A stretch of DNA of 64,000 nucleotides, taken from the NCBI RefSeq assembly GCF_024585265.1, contig NZ_CP036533.1, positions 3,667,001 to 3,731,000 on the forward strand, in the 5' to 3' direction. Origin of the DNA: Bradyrhizobium sp. WBAH42 (lineage in GTDB: Bacteria > Pseudomonadota > Alphaproteobacteria > Rhizobiales > Xanthobacteraceae). The notes under the pieces were generated by a model. It ran no database searches and was not told where the DNA came from. It worked only from the letters and a program-made list of their open reading frames with translations. Positions 55,059 to 63,910 of this stretch are shown here, piece by piece (position 1 is the stretch's first letter; each line of letters begins with the position of its first letter). The position numbers and the translations under genes were made by a program.

Positions 55059-55817
55059 ATGACACATCGCCAAGAGTTCGTTCGCGACGCGGCTGGCAGC
55101 CGCCAAATCGCGGCGCGTTGGTGCGCTCTCGCCGAACAGCGCCTGCAACATCTCTCCGAGATGTTCGAGACCGGCCGCTGGCGCCGCTATCATTCCGAGA
55201 TCGCGTTCCTCGAAAACATCCAGGAAGCCAAGCGCGCCGTCCAGACCTGGCGCGCGCTTGCGACCGGCGGGGACGTCGCCGAGGCGGCCGCGAGCGTGAC
55301 GCCGGCATTCGGTTGGTCGCCGGCGACGATGCCCCGCAGGGCGCCGCGCGAGCAGGCGCAGACCGTGCAGCCCAAGACCTTGCAGCCCAAGGCCGTTCAT
55401 ATCGCTCCCGCGACCGCCACGCCGGTCAGGCTCGATCCGAAGCCCGACGTGCTCGCGGAGATCACCGAAGCCCCGATCGCGCCGCTTGCCATGCCGGTGG
55501 CTTGGCCGTCGTTCACCGCGCCTGCCGAGATGCCGCCGCTCAAGGCTCCCGCTGCGAAGGCACCGTTCACCGCACCTGCCGTGAGATCGCCGCGCGCGGA
55601 GCCGGCCGCAACCGCGCCATTCACCGCGCCGGAAGTGAGGCCGCCGGTGCCTGCCGCGCAGCCGCCGAGGACGGCGCCTGCAGCGATGGCGGCGCTCCTG
55701 CCGCAGTTCGCTCCGCCCGCCGAGGAAATCGTCGCCGCCCCCGAGCGCGTCGTCGAATTCACCTTCAGCCTCGACGGCCTGGAAGCGAAATACCCGCTGC
55801 TGCGGAACGCGTTCTAA
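55059..55817 (+). CDS. TIGR03809-family-like protein with Pro/Ala-rich tail
   Basis: A 252-residue protein. The N-terminal 70 residues (ARWCALAEQRLQHLSEMFETGRWRRYHSEIAFLENIQEAK) look like TIGR03809, a small family I recall from Bradyrhizobium and Rhodopseudomonas. The C-terminal part (about 90-225) is Ala/Pro-rich with degenerate repeats of the form PFTAPAVR, PFTAPEVR. Function is unknown. I chose ATG 55059 (MTHRQEFVRD), since the 14 residues ahead of it (Pro/Cys-rich) do not fit. Its likely partner family, TIGR03808, lies next door on the opposite strand. Confidence 0.75.
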   Translation: MTHRQEFVRDAAGSRQIAARWCALAEQRLQHLSEMFETGRWRRYHSEIAFLENIQEAKRAVQTWRALATGGDVAEAAASVTPAFGWSPATMPRRAPREQAQTVQPKTLQPKAVHIAPATATPVRLDPKPDVLAEITEAPIAPLAMPVAWPSFTAPAEMPPLKAPAAKAPFTAPAVRSPRAEPAATAPFTAPEVRPPVPAAQPPRTAPAAMAALLPQFAPPAEEIVAAPERVVEFTFSLDGLEAKYPLLRNAF

Positions 55818-55864
55818 CGCTCCGTCGCGAGGGCAAAACGGGAGGCAGCCGCACCTGTCGCTCC

Positions 55865-55922
55865 GTCATCCTGAGGTGCGAGGCATGGGACGCAGTGCGT
55901 CCCATGAGGAGCCTCGAAGGAT
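55865..55922. repeat. CATCCTGAGG-type palindromic repeat
   Basis: gtcatcctgaggtgcgagg opens and cctcgaaggatg closes the element, with a central 23-bp palindrome (55884-55906, 11-bp perfect arms, one-base centre). I recall it as a dispersed Bradyrhizobium type. Confidence 0.75.
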
Positions 55923-55946
55923 GCAGGGCCCGGCCGTCAACCACGC

Positions 55947-57317
55947 CTACCTTCGCACCGCATTGCCGCCGACCAGCAGCTGCGCGAAGCGTTGTGCGCC
56001 GTCGGCCGACAGGTCCGACGTCACCGCACGGGCGTGATCGAGGCCGACCACGGCACCGCGCGGCGTCTCGGAGATCATGTTGTTGTTGACGAGCGCGGTG
56101 CCGGCGCCCGGCACCACGGAGACGCCGACGCCGGCCAGCGCCTTGCGGATCACGTTGCCCGTGATCGCGACATCGCGCAGATATCTGCCCCAGCCGGCGA
56201 CGATGCCGTAGGACGGCGCGTTCTCGATGACGTTGCCGGTCACCGAGGAGTCCGCCTCGATGTAGATGCCGACGCCGGCATCGTCGTCAGGCGCGGTGCC
56301 GATCGGCCGCTTCGGGACCAGGTTGCGGATGATGTTGCCCTGGACCACCGCGATGCGGCCGCCCTCGTTGAAATTGCAGACGGAGACGCCGACGGCCGCG
56401 CCGTCGACAATGTTGTTGGCGATCACGGCGGCTTCGAACGCGAATTCGGAATAGAGCGCGACCTCGCGCACGTCGCTGACGCTGTTGCCCGTGATATGGA
56501 TGTTCGAGGCCGAGTTGCCGCGCACAGCCGAATAGTCGCAATTCCTGATGCGGTTGCCGCGCACGATCACATTGCCGGCGCGAAAGGCGTTGATGGCATT
56601 GCCGTATTGGCCCGAGCCGCCGGGGCCGGCCTTGATGTTCTCGATGCGGTTGTCGACGACCAGCGTGCCGTCATCGCCGATCGCATTGCGCAAGATCTCG
56701 ATTCCGTTGTCGTTGGTGCCGAGAATCGTGTTGCGGGAGACACAGAGGCCCCTGGCGTCGAACGACACAACCGCCGTCACCGCGATGCCGGTGAAGATAT
56801 TGCCGGAGATGTCGCCCGCGACCTGCTCGAGCCAGATGCCGCTGCCGCCCGAGCTCGTGATCTCGCAATCGGTGATGCGCACATCGCGCCCGCCGAGGAC
56901 GTGGATCAGGCCGCGCCGTGTCGGCAGCGCAATGCCGCCGCCGTCGAAGGTGATGCCGGTGATGCCGATCGCATCGGAGCCGTCGCTCTGGATCGCCGCG
57001 GCCCCGCCGGTGAAGACGAGCTTGGTCGCGCCGCGCACGCCGATCAGCTGCGCGCCGTTCGGCAGCCGCAACAGGCCGGTCCGGTACACGCCGGGTGGCA
57101 AGGCGAGCGGCATTTGCGCGCGCGCGGCCTCGTCGATGGCGCGCTGCAGTGCGCGCGTCTGGTCCTCGCTGCTGCCGGGCCGCACGCCGTATTGCGTGGC
57201 ATCGCGGCCGAGCATCGACGTCAGCGGCGCGGCGCGCGCGGCGTCAACAGGCATGGCGAGGGCACCGGCAATGCCGGCGGTCGAAGCCCCGATGAGATGA
57301 CGGCGATTGAGGTCCAT
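55947..57317 (-). CDS. TIGR03808-family-like Tat-exported beta-helix protein
   Basis: A 456-residue protein with a Tat signal (LNRRHLIGAS, then an Ala-rich hydrophobic stretch). The rest is a right-handed beta-helix of about 20-residue turns rich in Asn/Gly/Ile (repeating forms such as VRGNRIRNC, ITGNSVSDV, VQGNIIRNL, ITGNVIRKA). It looks like TIGR03808, twin-arg-translocated uncharacterised repeat protein. Such folds often bind or cut polysaccharide, but no catalytic set is clear. It converges on the TIGR03809-like gene. Confidence 0.82.
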   Translation of the reverse strand: MDLNRRHLIGASTAGIAGALAMPVDAARAAPLTSMLGRDATQYGVRPGSSEDQTRALQRAIDEAARAQMPLALPPGVYRTGLLRLPNGAQLIGVRGATKLVFTGGAAAIQSDGSDAIGITGITFDGGGIALPTRRGLIHVLGGRDVRITDCEITSSGGSGIWLEQVAGDISGNIFTGIAVTAVVSFDARGLCVSRNTILGTNDNGIEILRNAIGDDGTLVVDNRIENIKAGPGGSGQYGNAINAFRAGNVIVRGNRIRNCDYSAVRGNSASNIHITGNSVSDVREVALYSEFAFEAAVIANNIVDGAAVGVSVCNFNEGGRIAVVQGNIIRNLVPKRPIGTAPDDDAGVGIYIEADSSVTGNVIENAPSYGIVAGWGRYLRDVAITGNVIRKALAGVGVSVVPGAGTALVNNNMISETPRGAVVGLDHARAVTSDLSADGAQRFAQLLVGGNAVRR

Positions 57318-57428
57318 GACGCGTCCTCCGGCGGACGCGGGGGTCCGCAGCGGTTTCGTAGCTCAGCAGGGCGAGGACCGTGAGGATTGTTGGCGGTAGG
57401 GTTAAATGTTTACGCAAGAGACGGTGCC

Positions 57429-57518
57429 GTAGGGTGGGCAAAGCGTAGCGTGCCCACCATTGTCCGCGCCCAAGCGATGCATGGTGGGCACGGCGCTGCG
57501 CGCCTTTGCCCACCCTAC
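57429..57518. repeat. GTGGGCAAAG-type inverted repeat, copy 2
   Basis: Perfect 15-bp arms gtagggtgggcaaag/ctttgcccaccctac (57429-57443 with 57504-57518). The right end supplies the stop codon of pcp (cta, 57515-57517). Confidence 0.92.
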
Positions 57519-58171
57519 GAGACCGGTATGTTCCGCGCCTTCCGTGCCAACTGCACCATCTCCATCAGCATCGCTTCCCCCGCATCCACCAGCTCCTCCA
57601 GCGTGATGCGGGCTGCGCCCTTGCGGCTAACGGCGCCGCTGCGCGCAAGCAAGGGAATGTGGATGAACGCCGCAAGCCGCGGCCCGCCCGCCTTCACGTG
57701 CTCGATCGCGCGCCAGCTCAGATAGTTGCAGAGATAGGCGCCGGCATCGCGCGAGGGGCGCGCGTCGATGCCGGTGAGGCGCGCGGCGCGCAGCAGCCTT
57801 GCCGTGTGCGGGCCGAACATCATCGCGTCCGCATGGCCGGCGATGCCGCGCTTTGCCGAGCGGGTGTTGGCGGCATCGGGCCAGAGCATGGTGACCGCGT
57901 TGCGCGCCCGCGTCTCGATGCGCAGGTAAGGCGTGCGTGCGGCGAGGCCGAACATCAGGAGCGCGTCGGGCTTTTGCGCAGCGAGCATTTCAGGCAATTG
58001 GCGGTCGACCGCGGCATAGGTGACCGGGAAGATGTGGCTCGATAGCGCGACATCGTCGAGCGCGGGCCGGCGCAATTGCGCCAGCCGCGCCACCAGCGGC
58101 TGGGTCGGATTATAGGGCGCGCCGGGAAACGGACCGAAGCCGGTGAGGAGAATGCGGAGCTTGTCGCTCAT
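57515..58171 (-). CDS. pcp: Pyroglutamyl peptidase-like protein (C15)
   Basis: A 218-residue cysteine peptidase that removes N-terminal pyroglutamate. LLTGFGPFPGAPYNPTQ opens the protein as in the family. The candidate catalytic residues are E near the RIETRARN segment, the Cys in DAGAYLCNYLSWRA (about residue 155) and His in FIHIPLL. I chose ATG 58171 (MSDKLRILLT); the extra upstream frame is shadow of meaB. The ATG overlaps the meaB stop by four bases. The last codon and stop lie in a dispersed repeat, so the C-terminus was fixed by that insertion. Confidence 0.85.
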   Translation of the reverse strand: MSDKLRILLTGFGPFPGAPYNPTQPLVARLAQLRRPALDDVALSSHIFPVTYAAVDRQLPEMLAAQKPDALLMFGLAARTPYLRIETRARNAVTMLWPDAANTRSAKRGIAGHADAMMFGPHTARLLRAARLTGIDARPSRDAGAYLCNYLSWRAIEHVKAGGPRLAAFIHIPLLARSGAVSRKGAARITLEELVDAGEAMLMEMVQLARKARNIPVS

Positions 58172-59154
58172 TGCAGCAACTCCAGGATCTGCTCGGCGGC
58201 GAGTGCCGGCGTGAGATGGCCATCGGCGACCTCGGCCTCGATCTTGCGGACTTTCGTCCGCACCGATGCCTCGCTGCGGAGCCTCGCCAGCATGCGCTGC
58301 TCCAGCATCGACCACATCCACTTCACCTGCTGCTCGCGCCGCCGCGCGGCGAAATCGCCGGACGCGCTCATCGCCTTGCGGTGATCCAGAACCTTCTGCC
58401 AGATCCTTGCGATGCCGTCGCCGGTCAGCGCCGAATAGGTCTCGACCGGCGGATGCCAATGCTCCGATCGCGGCGCCAAGATATGCAGCGCGCCGCGATA
58501 GTCGGCAGCGGTGATCTTGGCGCGCTTGAGATTGTCGCCGTCGGCCTTGTTGATCGCGATCATGTCGGCGAGCTCGACCAGGCCCTTCTTGATGCCCTGC
58601 AGCTCGTCGCCGCCGCCCGGCAGCATGAGGGCAAGGAAGAAGTCGGTCATGTCGCAGACGGCGGTCTCGGACTGGCCGATGCCGACGGTCTCGACCAGCA
58701 CGACGCCGAAGCCGGCGGCCTCGCACAGCAGCATCGCCTCCCGCGTCTTCGCCGCAACGCCGCCGAGCGTGCCGGAGGAGGGCGAGGGGCGGATGAAGGC
58801 GTCGTTCGCGGCCGACAGCCGCGCCATCCGGGTCTTGTCGCCGAGGATCGAGCCGCCGCTGCGCGCCGAGGACGGATCGACCGCGAGCACCGCGACCTTG
58901 TGGCCCTGTTCAATCAAATACGTACCCAGCGCATCGATCGTGGTGGATTTCCCGACGCCGGGCGAGCCCGTGATGCCGACGCGGAACGCCTTGCCGGTGT
59001 CGGGCAGCAGCATCTGCACCAGCTCCCGCGCCAGCGCTTGGTGGTCGCCGCGCCGGCTCTCCACCAGCGTGATCGCCCGCGCAAGCGCCGCGCGGCTGCC
59101 GGTGCGGAGGTCGCGGGCGAGGGATTTGATGTCGATGGATTTGGGAGTGGTCAT
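58168..59154 (-). CDS. meaB: MeaB, methylmalonyl-CoA mutase-associated GTPase
   Basis: A 328-residue G3E GTPase that protects and reloads cobalamin-dependent methylmalonyl-CoA mutase. Walker A is GSPGVGKST near residue 63, Walker B-like VLVETVGIGQSE near 150, and the base-recognition motif INKADGDN near 200 (NKAD, a NKxD). DPSSARSGGSILGDKTRM is a family hallmark. The C-terminal dimerisation arm (VADGHLTPALAAEQIL) is intact. The mutase genes are not in the window. The stop overlaps pcp. Confidence 0.94.
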   Translation of the reverse strand: MTTPKSIDIKSLARDLRTGSRAALARAITLVESRRGDHQALARELVQMLLPDTGKAFRVGITGSPGVGKSTTIDALGTYLIEQGHKVAVLAVDPSSARSGGSILGDKTRMARLSAANDAFIRPSPSSGTLGGVAAKTREAMLLCEAAGFGVVLVETVGIGQSETAVCDMTDFFLALMLPGGGDELQGIKKGLVELADMIAINKADGDNLKRAKITAADYRGALHILAPRSEHWHPPVETYSALTGDGIARIWQKVLDHRKAMSASGDFAARRREQQVKWMWSMLEQRMLARLRSEASVRTKVRKIEAEVADGHLTPALAAEQILELLQ

Positions 59155-59175
59155 CGTTGCTTTCGCGTCCAGCCG

Positions 59176-59520
59176 CTAGCGGCCTGACATGCGAACGTGT
59201 CTCTCAGCGCAGGATTTCAACGGTGGAAGGTGTGTTTGAATGATATCCCAAACGATCTCGGCCTTCGTCATATGATAGGCATGACGCAGAAGATTTCCAA
59301 AGTCGATCATCTTGCGCCAGTCGATTCCAGGCTCCGTTCGCTTGACCTCATCCGGGATGAATCTCGATGCCTCGCAGATGATCTCGAGAAGCCGTTCGAT
59401 TGCGAGGCGGGAGGTCTTTTCGGAGACAAATTGATCGAATGTGAGGCCCTTCGTGACGCTTTCGATGTCCGATATGGCTTCCAGAATGTCGAGTAGCCGG
59501 TCTTCGACGGTCGGCGGCAT
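59176..59520 (-). CDS. hepT: HepT-like toxin (DUF86)
   Basis: A 114-residue helical protein of the HepT family, the toxin of HepT/MntA pairs. The characteristic R-x4-6-H-x-Y motif appears here as GNLLRHAY: H80 and Y82 are kept, but Gly75 stands where many members have Arg. A closely placed R79 may serve instead, and the GNxLRHxY form is known to me from other family members. It starts one base after the end of the mntA stop. AT-rich codon use relative to the neighbours suggests transfer. No toxicity can be claimed from sequence. Confidence 0.82.
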   Translation of the reverse strand: MPPTVEDRLLDILEAISDIESVTKGLTFDQFVSEKTSRLAIERLLEIICEASRFIPDEVKRTEPGIDWRKMIDFGNLLRHAYHMTKAEIVWDIIQTHLPPLKSCAERHVRMSGR

Positions 59521-59835
59521 TCAGAAGACCTCGATCAGATCGTCCGCGATCCGCTCGGCCATGCGCGGCTTCAGCAAGTCGCGCATCGATACCTGCACTC
59601 GAACGCCGACATGATCCTCGATCAGGTGTAGGACCTCAAAATAGTCGAACCGCGGCGCTTCCTCGCGCGAGGTCGTTTCGACCAACACGTCGAGGTCACT
59701 GTCCGGCCGCGCGTCACCGCGGGCACGCGATCCGAAGATGTGCAGCCGTTTCACGCCCGCAGCCCTCAAGGCGGGAGCAAGCTCTCGGAGCTTCCCGATG
59801 AGAGTTTGGAGTGGAATGTCTGCGACATCGGTCAT
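59521..59835 (-). CDS. mntA: MntA-like nucleotidyltransferase antitoxin
   Basis: A 104-residue minimal nucleotidyltransferase. The active-site signature GS-x10-DxD is exact: G35, S36, D47 and D49 (IFGSRARG, then DSDLDVL). In studied pairs MntA inactivates HepT by adding AMP to a tyrosine. The gene precedes hepT with no gap, as is normal for such pairs. The region between its start and tctA (about 100 bases) has nothing else I can name. Confidence 0.88.
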   Translation of the reverse strand: MTDVADIPLQTLIGKLRELAPALRAAGVKRLHIFGSRARGDARPDSDLDVLVETTSREEAPRFDYFEVLHLIEDHVGVRVQVSMRDLLKPRMAERIADDLIEVF

Positions 59836-59932
59836 GGCCGGATATTAGCACAGCGCAGCCGCCCGGCCCAGCGATACGGAGACAGTTCTGCTGACCCGGC
59901 CGGGGGCAGGCGAGGCCCGCGCCCGGGCGATA

Positions 59933-61444
59933 TCACCGGGTCGTTGCGGCGACCGTCTGCGCTGGTTTCACCTTGCGCCAGACCCACACCATCACCGGCC
60001 ACAGCAGCGCGCCGATCGCCATGGCAGCGAGGATGGCCGCGACCGGGCGCTCGAAGAACGGCAAAATGCTGCCGTCCGACTTGATCAGCGAGGTGACGAA
60101 GGCCTGCTCGACCATGGTGCCCATGACGATGCCGAGCACCATCGCGGCGACCGGATAACCGTTCGCCTCCATGACATAGCCGATCACGCCGAAGGCGGCG
60201 ACGGTGACGACGCCGAACATGTTGTTGCCGATCGCAAACGAGCCGACCGCGCAGCACAGCATGATGATCGGCATGATGGCCGAGCGCGGCGCCAGCAGGA
60301 TATAGGCGGCGACCCGGATCATGGCGATGCCAAGCGGGATCATCAGGATGTTTGCGATGATGAACATCAGATAGATCGCGTACATGCTCGACGCCTTCTC
60401 GGTGAACAGCGTCGGGCCGGGATTGAGCCCCTTCATGTAGAGCACGCCGATCGCGATCGCGGCGATGGTGTCGCCGGGAATGCCGAACAGCAGCGAAGGC
60501 ACCCAGCCCGAGGCGATGCTGGCATTGTTGCTGGCGCCGGCCTCGACCAGGCCCTCCACGTGGCCGGTGCCGAACTTTTCCGGCTCCTTGGAGAAGCGCT
60601 TGGACATCGCGTAGGAGACCCAGGCGGCCATGTCGGCGCCGGCGCCGGGCAGTACGCCGATGATGATGCCGACGATGTTCCCGCGCGTCATCTGCCAGTG
60701 ATAGAGCTTGGTCAGCCTCCATTGGCCGGCCATGATGCTCCCGAATTTTCGTCGCGGCAGGGGTGGTGGTTCTGGCGTCAGCATCGCGCGCATCACCTGC
60801 GCCACCGCGAACACGCCGACGAGGGCCGGGATCGGCTCGATGCCGCCGAACAGATCGGTGAGGCCGAAGGTGAAGCGCGGGATGCCGCCGGGATTCTCGA
60901 TGCCGATGCAGGAGACGAGCAGGCCGATGAACATGCCGGCGATCGCCTTCACCGGCGAGGAACGCGCCACCAGGGTCGCGCACATCAGGCCGAGCAGCGC
61001 CAGCCAGAAATATTCGAAGGTCGAGAACGACAATGCGATCTCGGCGAGCGGCGGCGCCAGGATCATCAGCGACAGCACGCCGGCGATGCCGCCGACGGCG
61101 GAGAACCAGACGCCGGCCCCTAGCGCCAGCTCGGCCTGGCCTTTGCGCGTCATGGCGTAGGCTTCATCCGCATAGGCGGCGGAGGCGGGCGTGCCCGGGA
61201 TGCGCAGCAGCGCGCCGGGAATGTCGCCGGAGAAGATCGCCATCGAGGAGGCCGCGACGATGGTCGCGATCGCCGCGATCGGCGACAGATAGAAGGTGAC
61301 GGGGACGAGCAGGGCGGTCGCCATCGTCGCCGACAGGCCCGGCAGCGAGCCGATCACGAGGCCGTACACGGAGGCCGCGATCATCGCGATGATGACCTCC
61401 CAGGTGGAGATCAGCGCGAAGGCATCAATCAGGGTCTTCAGCAT
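59933..61444 (-). CDS. tctA: TctA, large membrane subunit of tripartite tricarboxylate transporter
   Basis: A 503-residue polytopic protein with about twelve membrane helices. Family blocks GSLPGLSATMATALLVP (residues about 32-48) and its repeat GVLPGAGADMAAWVSYAMSKRFS (about 262-285) mark the TctA fold. It imports organic acids with the binding protein and TctB. The gap to tctB is four bases. The true substrate may not be citrate, since TctC-type proteins are very diverse in these bacteria. Confidence 0.93.
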   Translation of the reverse strand: MLKTLIDAFALISTWEVIIAMIAASVYGLVIGSLPGLSATMATALLVPVTFYLSPIAAIATIVAASSMAIFSGDIPGALLRIPGTPASAAYADEAYAMTRKGQAELALGAGVWFSAVGGIAGVLSLMILAPPLAEIALSFSTFEYFWLALLGLMCATLVARSSPVKAIAGMFIGLLVSCIGIENPGGIPRFTFGLTDLFGGIEPIPALVGVFAVAQVMRAMLTPEPPPLPRRKFGSIMAGQWRLTKLYHWQMTRGNIVGIIIGVLPGAGADMAAWVSYAMSKRFSKEPEKFGTGHVEGLVEAGASNNASIASGWVPSLLFGIPGDTIAAIAIGVLYMKGLNPGPTLFTEKASSMYAIYLMFIIANILMIPLGIAMIRVAAYILLAPRSAIMPIIMLCCAVGSFAIGNNMFGVVTVAAFGVIGYVMEANGYPVAAMVLGIVMGTMVEQAFVTSLIKSDGSILPFFERPVAAILAAMAIGALLWPVMVWVWRKVKPAQTVAATTR

Positions 61445-61448
61445 GGGA

Positions 61449-61940
61449 TTACCAGGGCGTCGGCAACAGGCCGGCGGGAAGCGGCACGCGGAGCAGCTTG
61501 CCGAAGATGAGGTGAATGGCGAACGGCGAGAGCATCGCGAGCGGCAGCGCCAGCTTCCACTTGGCTCCGAGCGCGGTCGAGGTCACGTAGACCATGATCG
61601 CCGCGGTGATGATGAATCCGAGCCTGTCGGCGGCAAATACATAGAACAGCAGCAGCGCCGGTGGCAGCAGCGCGCGTAGGCCGTAGAGCTTGCTCTGCGG
61701 CGGCGGGGCTGCCGCCTGGCCGTCCTCGAACGGCACCAGCTCTTCCTCCTCCTCGAACGAATGGCCGATGCCGAACACGATCGCGAGCCCGCACAGCGCA
61801 AGGCCGCAGCCGATCACCAGCGGAAATACGTTGGGGCCGACCGGCTGCCCAGGCACCGGCGGCAGAATGTAGCCGCCATAGGCGGCAGCCGCGCCGAGCA
61901 CGACGAGAAACGATCCCGTGACGGAGTCGGGAAGACGCAT
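61449..61940 (-). CDS. tctB: TctB, small membrane subunit of tripartite tricarboxylate transporter
   Basis: A 163-residue protein with four likely membrane helices (about 7-29, 40-60, 90-120 in two parts, and 125-150), matching TctB. An acidic loop (EEEEELVPFEDG) lies between helices 2 and 3. I chose ATG 61940 (MRLPDSVTGS) with AGGG upstream; the open frame extends into palindrome copy E but gives repeat-encoded junk there. It lies between tctC and tctA in the standard C-B-A order. Confidence 0.88.
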   Translation of the reverse strand: MRLPDSVTGSFLVVLGAAAAYGGYILPPVPGQPVGPNVFPLVIGCGLALCGLAIVFGIGHSFEEEEELVPFEDGQAAAPPPQSKLYGLRALLPPALLLFYVFAADRLGFIITAAIMVYVTSTALGAKWKLALPLAMLSPFAIHLIFGKLLRVPLPAGLLPTPW

Positions 61941-62001
61941 GGGAGGGCCCTGTGAGAGATGTTCTGCCTCGCGCGCGGCGGGGCTATCGAATATGCACTC
62001 C

Positions 62002-62079
62002 GTCATTGCGAGCGTAGCGAAGCAATCCAGAGTCGTTCTGCGGAGGGATTCTGGATTGCTTCGCTGCGCTCGCAATGAC
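62002..62079. repeat. 78-bp palindromic repeat, copy E
   Basis: Arms at 62002-62030 and 62051-62079, one mismatch. It lies between tctC and tctB, where a hairpin could reduce read-through from the binding-protein gene. Confidence 0.92.
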
Positions 62080-62101
62080 GATGTGGCAAGAGCTCAGTCC
62101 T

Positions 62102-63094
62102 TCACGCCTTGCTCAGGCCCGCGGCCTTCATCGCCTCGCCCATCTGGGCATCGCCCTTGTCCATGAAGTCCGCGAAGTGGGCCGCATCGCCCCACACGGT
62201 GCCGAAGCCGCGATTGCTCATGAAATCCTTGAACTCGGCCGAGTCGTAGACCTTCTTCAGCGCCGCCGTGAGCTTCGTTGCGATCTCCGGCGGCAGATTT
62301 TTCGGCCCGGCAATGCCGCGCCAGGCGCCGGTTGCGTAGTCGATGCCCATGGCCTCCTTCAGCGTCGGCACGTCCTTGAACACCGGGTTGCGCGCGGGCG
62401 CCATGATGGCGAGGCTCCTGGCCTTGCCGGCCTCGATGATCGCGCGCGCCTCCGGCACCGAGCAGGTGGTGAGGTCGAGACCGCCGGCGGCAAGATCCTG
62501 CATCGCGGGTGCTGCGCCATTCGACGGCACCCAGGCGACCTGGTTGGCAGGCAGGCCCATCGCCTGCATCCAGCCGACCAGCGCCAGATGCCAGATGCCG
62601 CCCTGGCCGGTGCCGGAGGCCTTGAACTTGCCGGGAGGCGCCGCCTTGATCGCATCGGCGAGCTCCTTGACCGTCTTGTAGGGCGAGGAGGAGGAGACCT
62701 GGATGCCGGGCGGATCCTCGTTCATCAGTGCCAGCGGCGTGTAGCTCTTCGGCGTCAGGTCGGTGAGGCCCTGCCAGTGCATCATCGAGATTTCGACCGT
62801 GAGCATGCCGATGGTGTAGCCGTCGGGCTGCGCGGTCGCGATCGCGCTGTGGCCGACCACGCCGGAGCCGCCGGTGCGGTTGACCACGTTGAACGGCTGG
62901 CCGAGGTCCTTCTCCAGCAGCGCCGCGACGATGCGCGCGGTGGCATCGGTGCCGCCGCCGGCGCCCCAGGGCACGATCACGGTGACCGGACGGGCCGGAT
63001 AGGCTTGCGCAAGTGCGGGCTTGAAGCCGAAAGCGGCGGATGCCGCGACTGTGGCGGTGGAAGCCGCAAAGTTGCGGCGCGAAATCTTGGACAT
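62102..63094 (-). CDS. tctC: TctC-family periplasmic substrate-binding protein
   Basis: A 330-residue exported binding protein (Bug/TctC). The signal has twin arginines (SRRNFAAS) and is cut near ALAQAYP. Family blocks VTVIVPWGAGGGTDATARIVA (residues about 37-58), VVNRTGGSGVVGH and the C-terminal WRGIAGPKNLP are present. It captures a carboxylate for TctAB. I chose ATG 63094 (MSKISRRNF), preceded by GGGAGG at a proper distance. The upstream open frame to 63304 has no counterpart. Confidence 0.92.
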   Translation of the reverse strand: MSKISRRNFAASTATVAASAAFGFKPALAQAYPARPVTVIVPWGAGGGTDATARIVAALLEKDLGQPFNVVNRTGGSGVVGHSAIATAQPDGYTIGMLTVEISMMHWQGLTDLTPKSYTPLALMNEDPPGIQVSSSSPYKTVKELADAIKAAPPGKFKASGTGQGGIWHLALVGWMQAMGLPANQVAWVPSNGAAPAMQDLAAGGLDLTTCSVPEARAIIEAGKARSLAIMAPARNPVFKDVPTLKEAMGIDYATGAWRGIAGPKNLPPEIATKLTAALKKVYDSAEFKDFMSNRGFGTVWGDAAHFADFMDKGDAQMGEAMKAAGLSKA

Positions 63095-63311
63095 TGAATG
63101 CCTCCCAGCGGCGCCCGTGATGTCGGACGCTCTTGTCAACGCCGGCATTCTAGTCGGCTTTGCGTCGCCGCTGCAAGGTAGCGCTACCAACTGGAAGCGC
63201 CATGTTGTGTGAAAGCAGACGGCCCGCGAATGGGGGTCGGAAATCGGGTGGGTTTTGTCCGCGCGCGAAGCCAACTTCAGCGCGTAACGAAGAACCAAAG
63301 GCAAGCCATCG

Positions 63312-63791
63312 ATGACCCAAGCCTATTACAGCGCCGTGCTGGACCATCCGCTGAACGACGTCTGGTCGCTGATCCGCGATTTCAACAACTACCCCGCTTA
63401 CATCGACGGGGTGAGCGAAAGCGAGATCGAAGATGACAAGCGCGGCGATGAAGTCGGCGCCATCAGGCGCTTCTGCTATCTCGGAAACCTGATCCGCCAG
63501 CGTCTGGTCGATCACTCGGACCGGCAGCACACTCTCACTTATGCCGGTCTCGAGGCGATACCCTACCCGCAAGACGACGGCGGACCGAGTCCGGCGCCGG
63601 CGCGCTACCAAGGCACCATGCATCTGCGTCCGATCGTCGAAGGCGACCGCACCCTCATCGAATGGTCGGTCGCGCTCGAAACCGAAGCTGCGGACGCCGA
63701 GCGCTGGAAAGCCCTGTTTGCCGCCTGGATTCCCGATTGGACGGATTCACTGGCACGGACCCTGGCCCGGACCCGTCCGCGATCTGGTTAG
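63312..63791 (+). CDS. SRPBCC-family (START/polyketide cyclase-like) protein
   Basis: A 159-residue soluble protein. The helix-grip fold begins with the usual YYSAVLDHPLNDVWSLIRDFNNYPAYIDGV block. A repeating strand pattern follows and it ends with a long helix (FAAWIPDWTDSLARTLARTR). Such proteins bind hydrophobic ligands; the ligand here is unknown. It is a single gene with 217 bases of featureless spacer before it. The stop codon is directly followed by an AGCATGATCC repeat. Confidence 0.85.
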   Translation: MTQAYYSAVLDHPLNDVWSLIRDFNNYPAYIDGVSESEIEDDKRGDEVGAIRRFCYLGNLIRQRLVDHSDRQHTLTYAGLEAIPYPQDDGGPSPAPARYQGTMHLRPIVEGDRTLIEWSVALETEAADAERWKALFAAWIPDWTDSLARTLARTRPRSG

Positions 63792-63891
63792 AGCATGATC
63801 CGGAAAAGTGTGACGCGGTTTTCCGAGCGGATCATCCTCAAACAAGGATCTAAGGCGCGATGACGATTCGTCCAAATCTCATCGCGCTTTA
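63792..63891. repeat. AGCATGATCC-type repeat, copy 2
   Basis: It opens with agcatgatccgga directly after the SRPBCC stop. gatcatcct closes the first half at about 63830-63838. A second inverted pair (gcgcgatga/tcatcgcgc) fills 63856-63886. The first half matches copy 1 at 31909. Confidence 0.8.
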
Positions 63892-63910
63892 GAAGATCTC
63901 GAGGGAGAGG

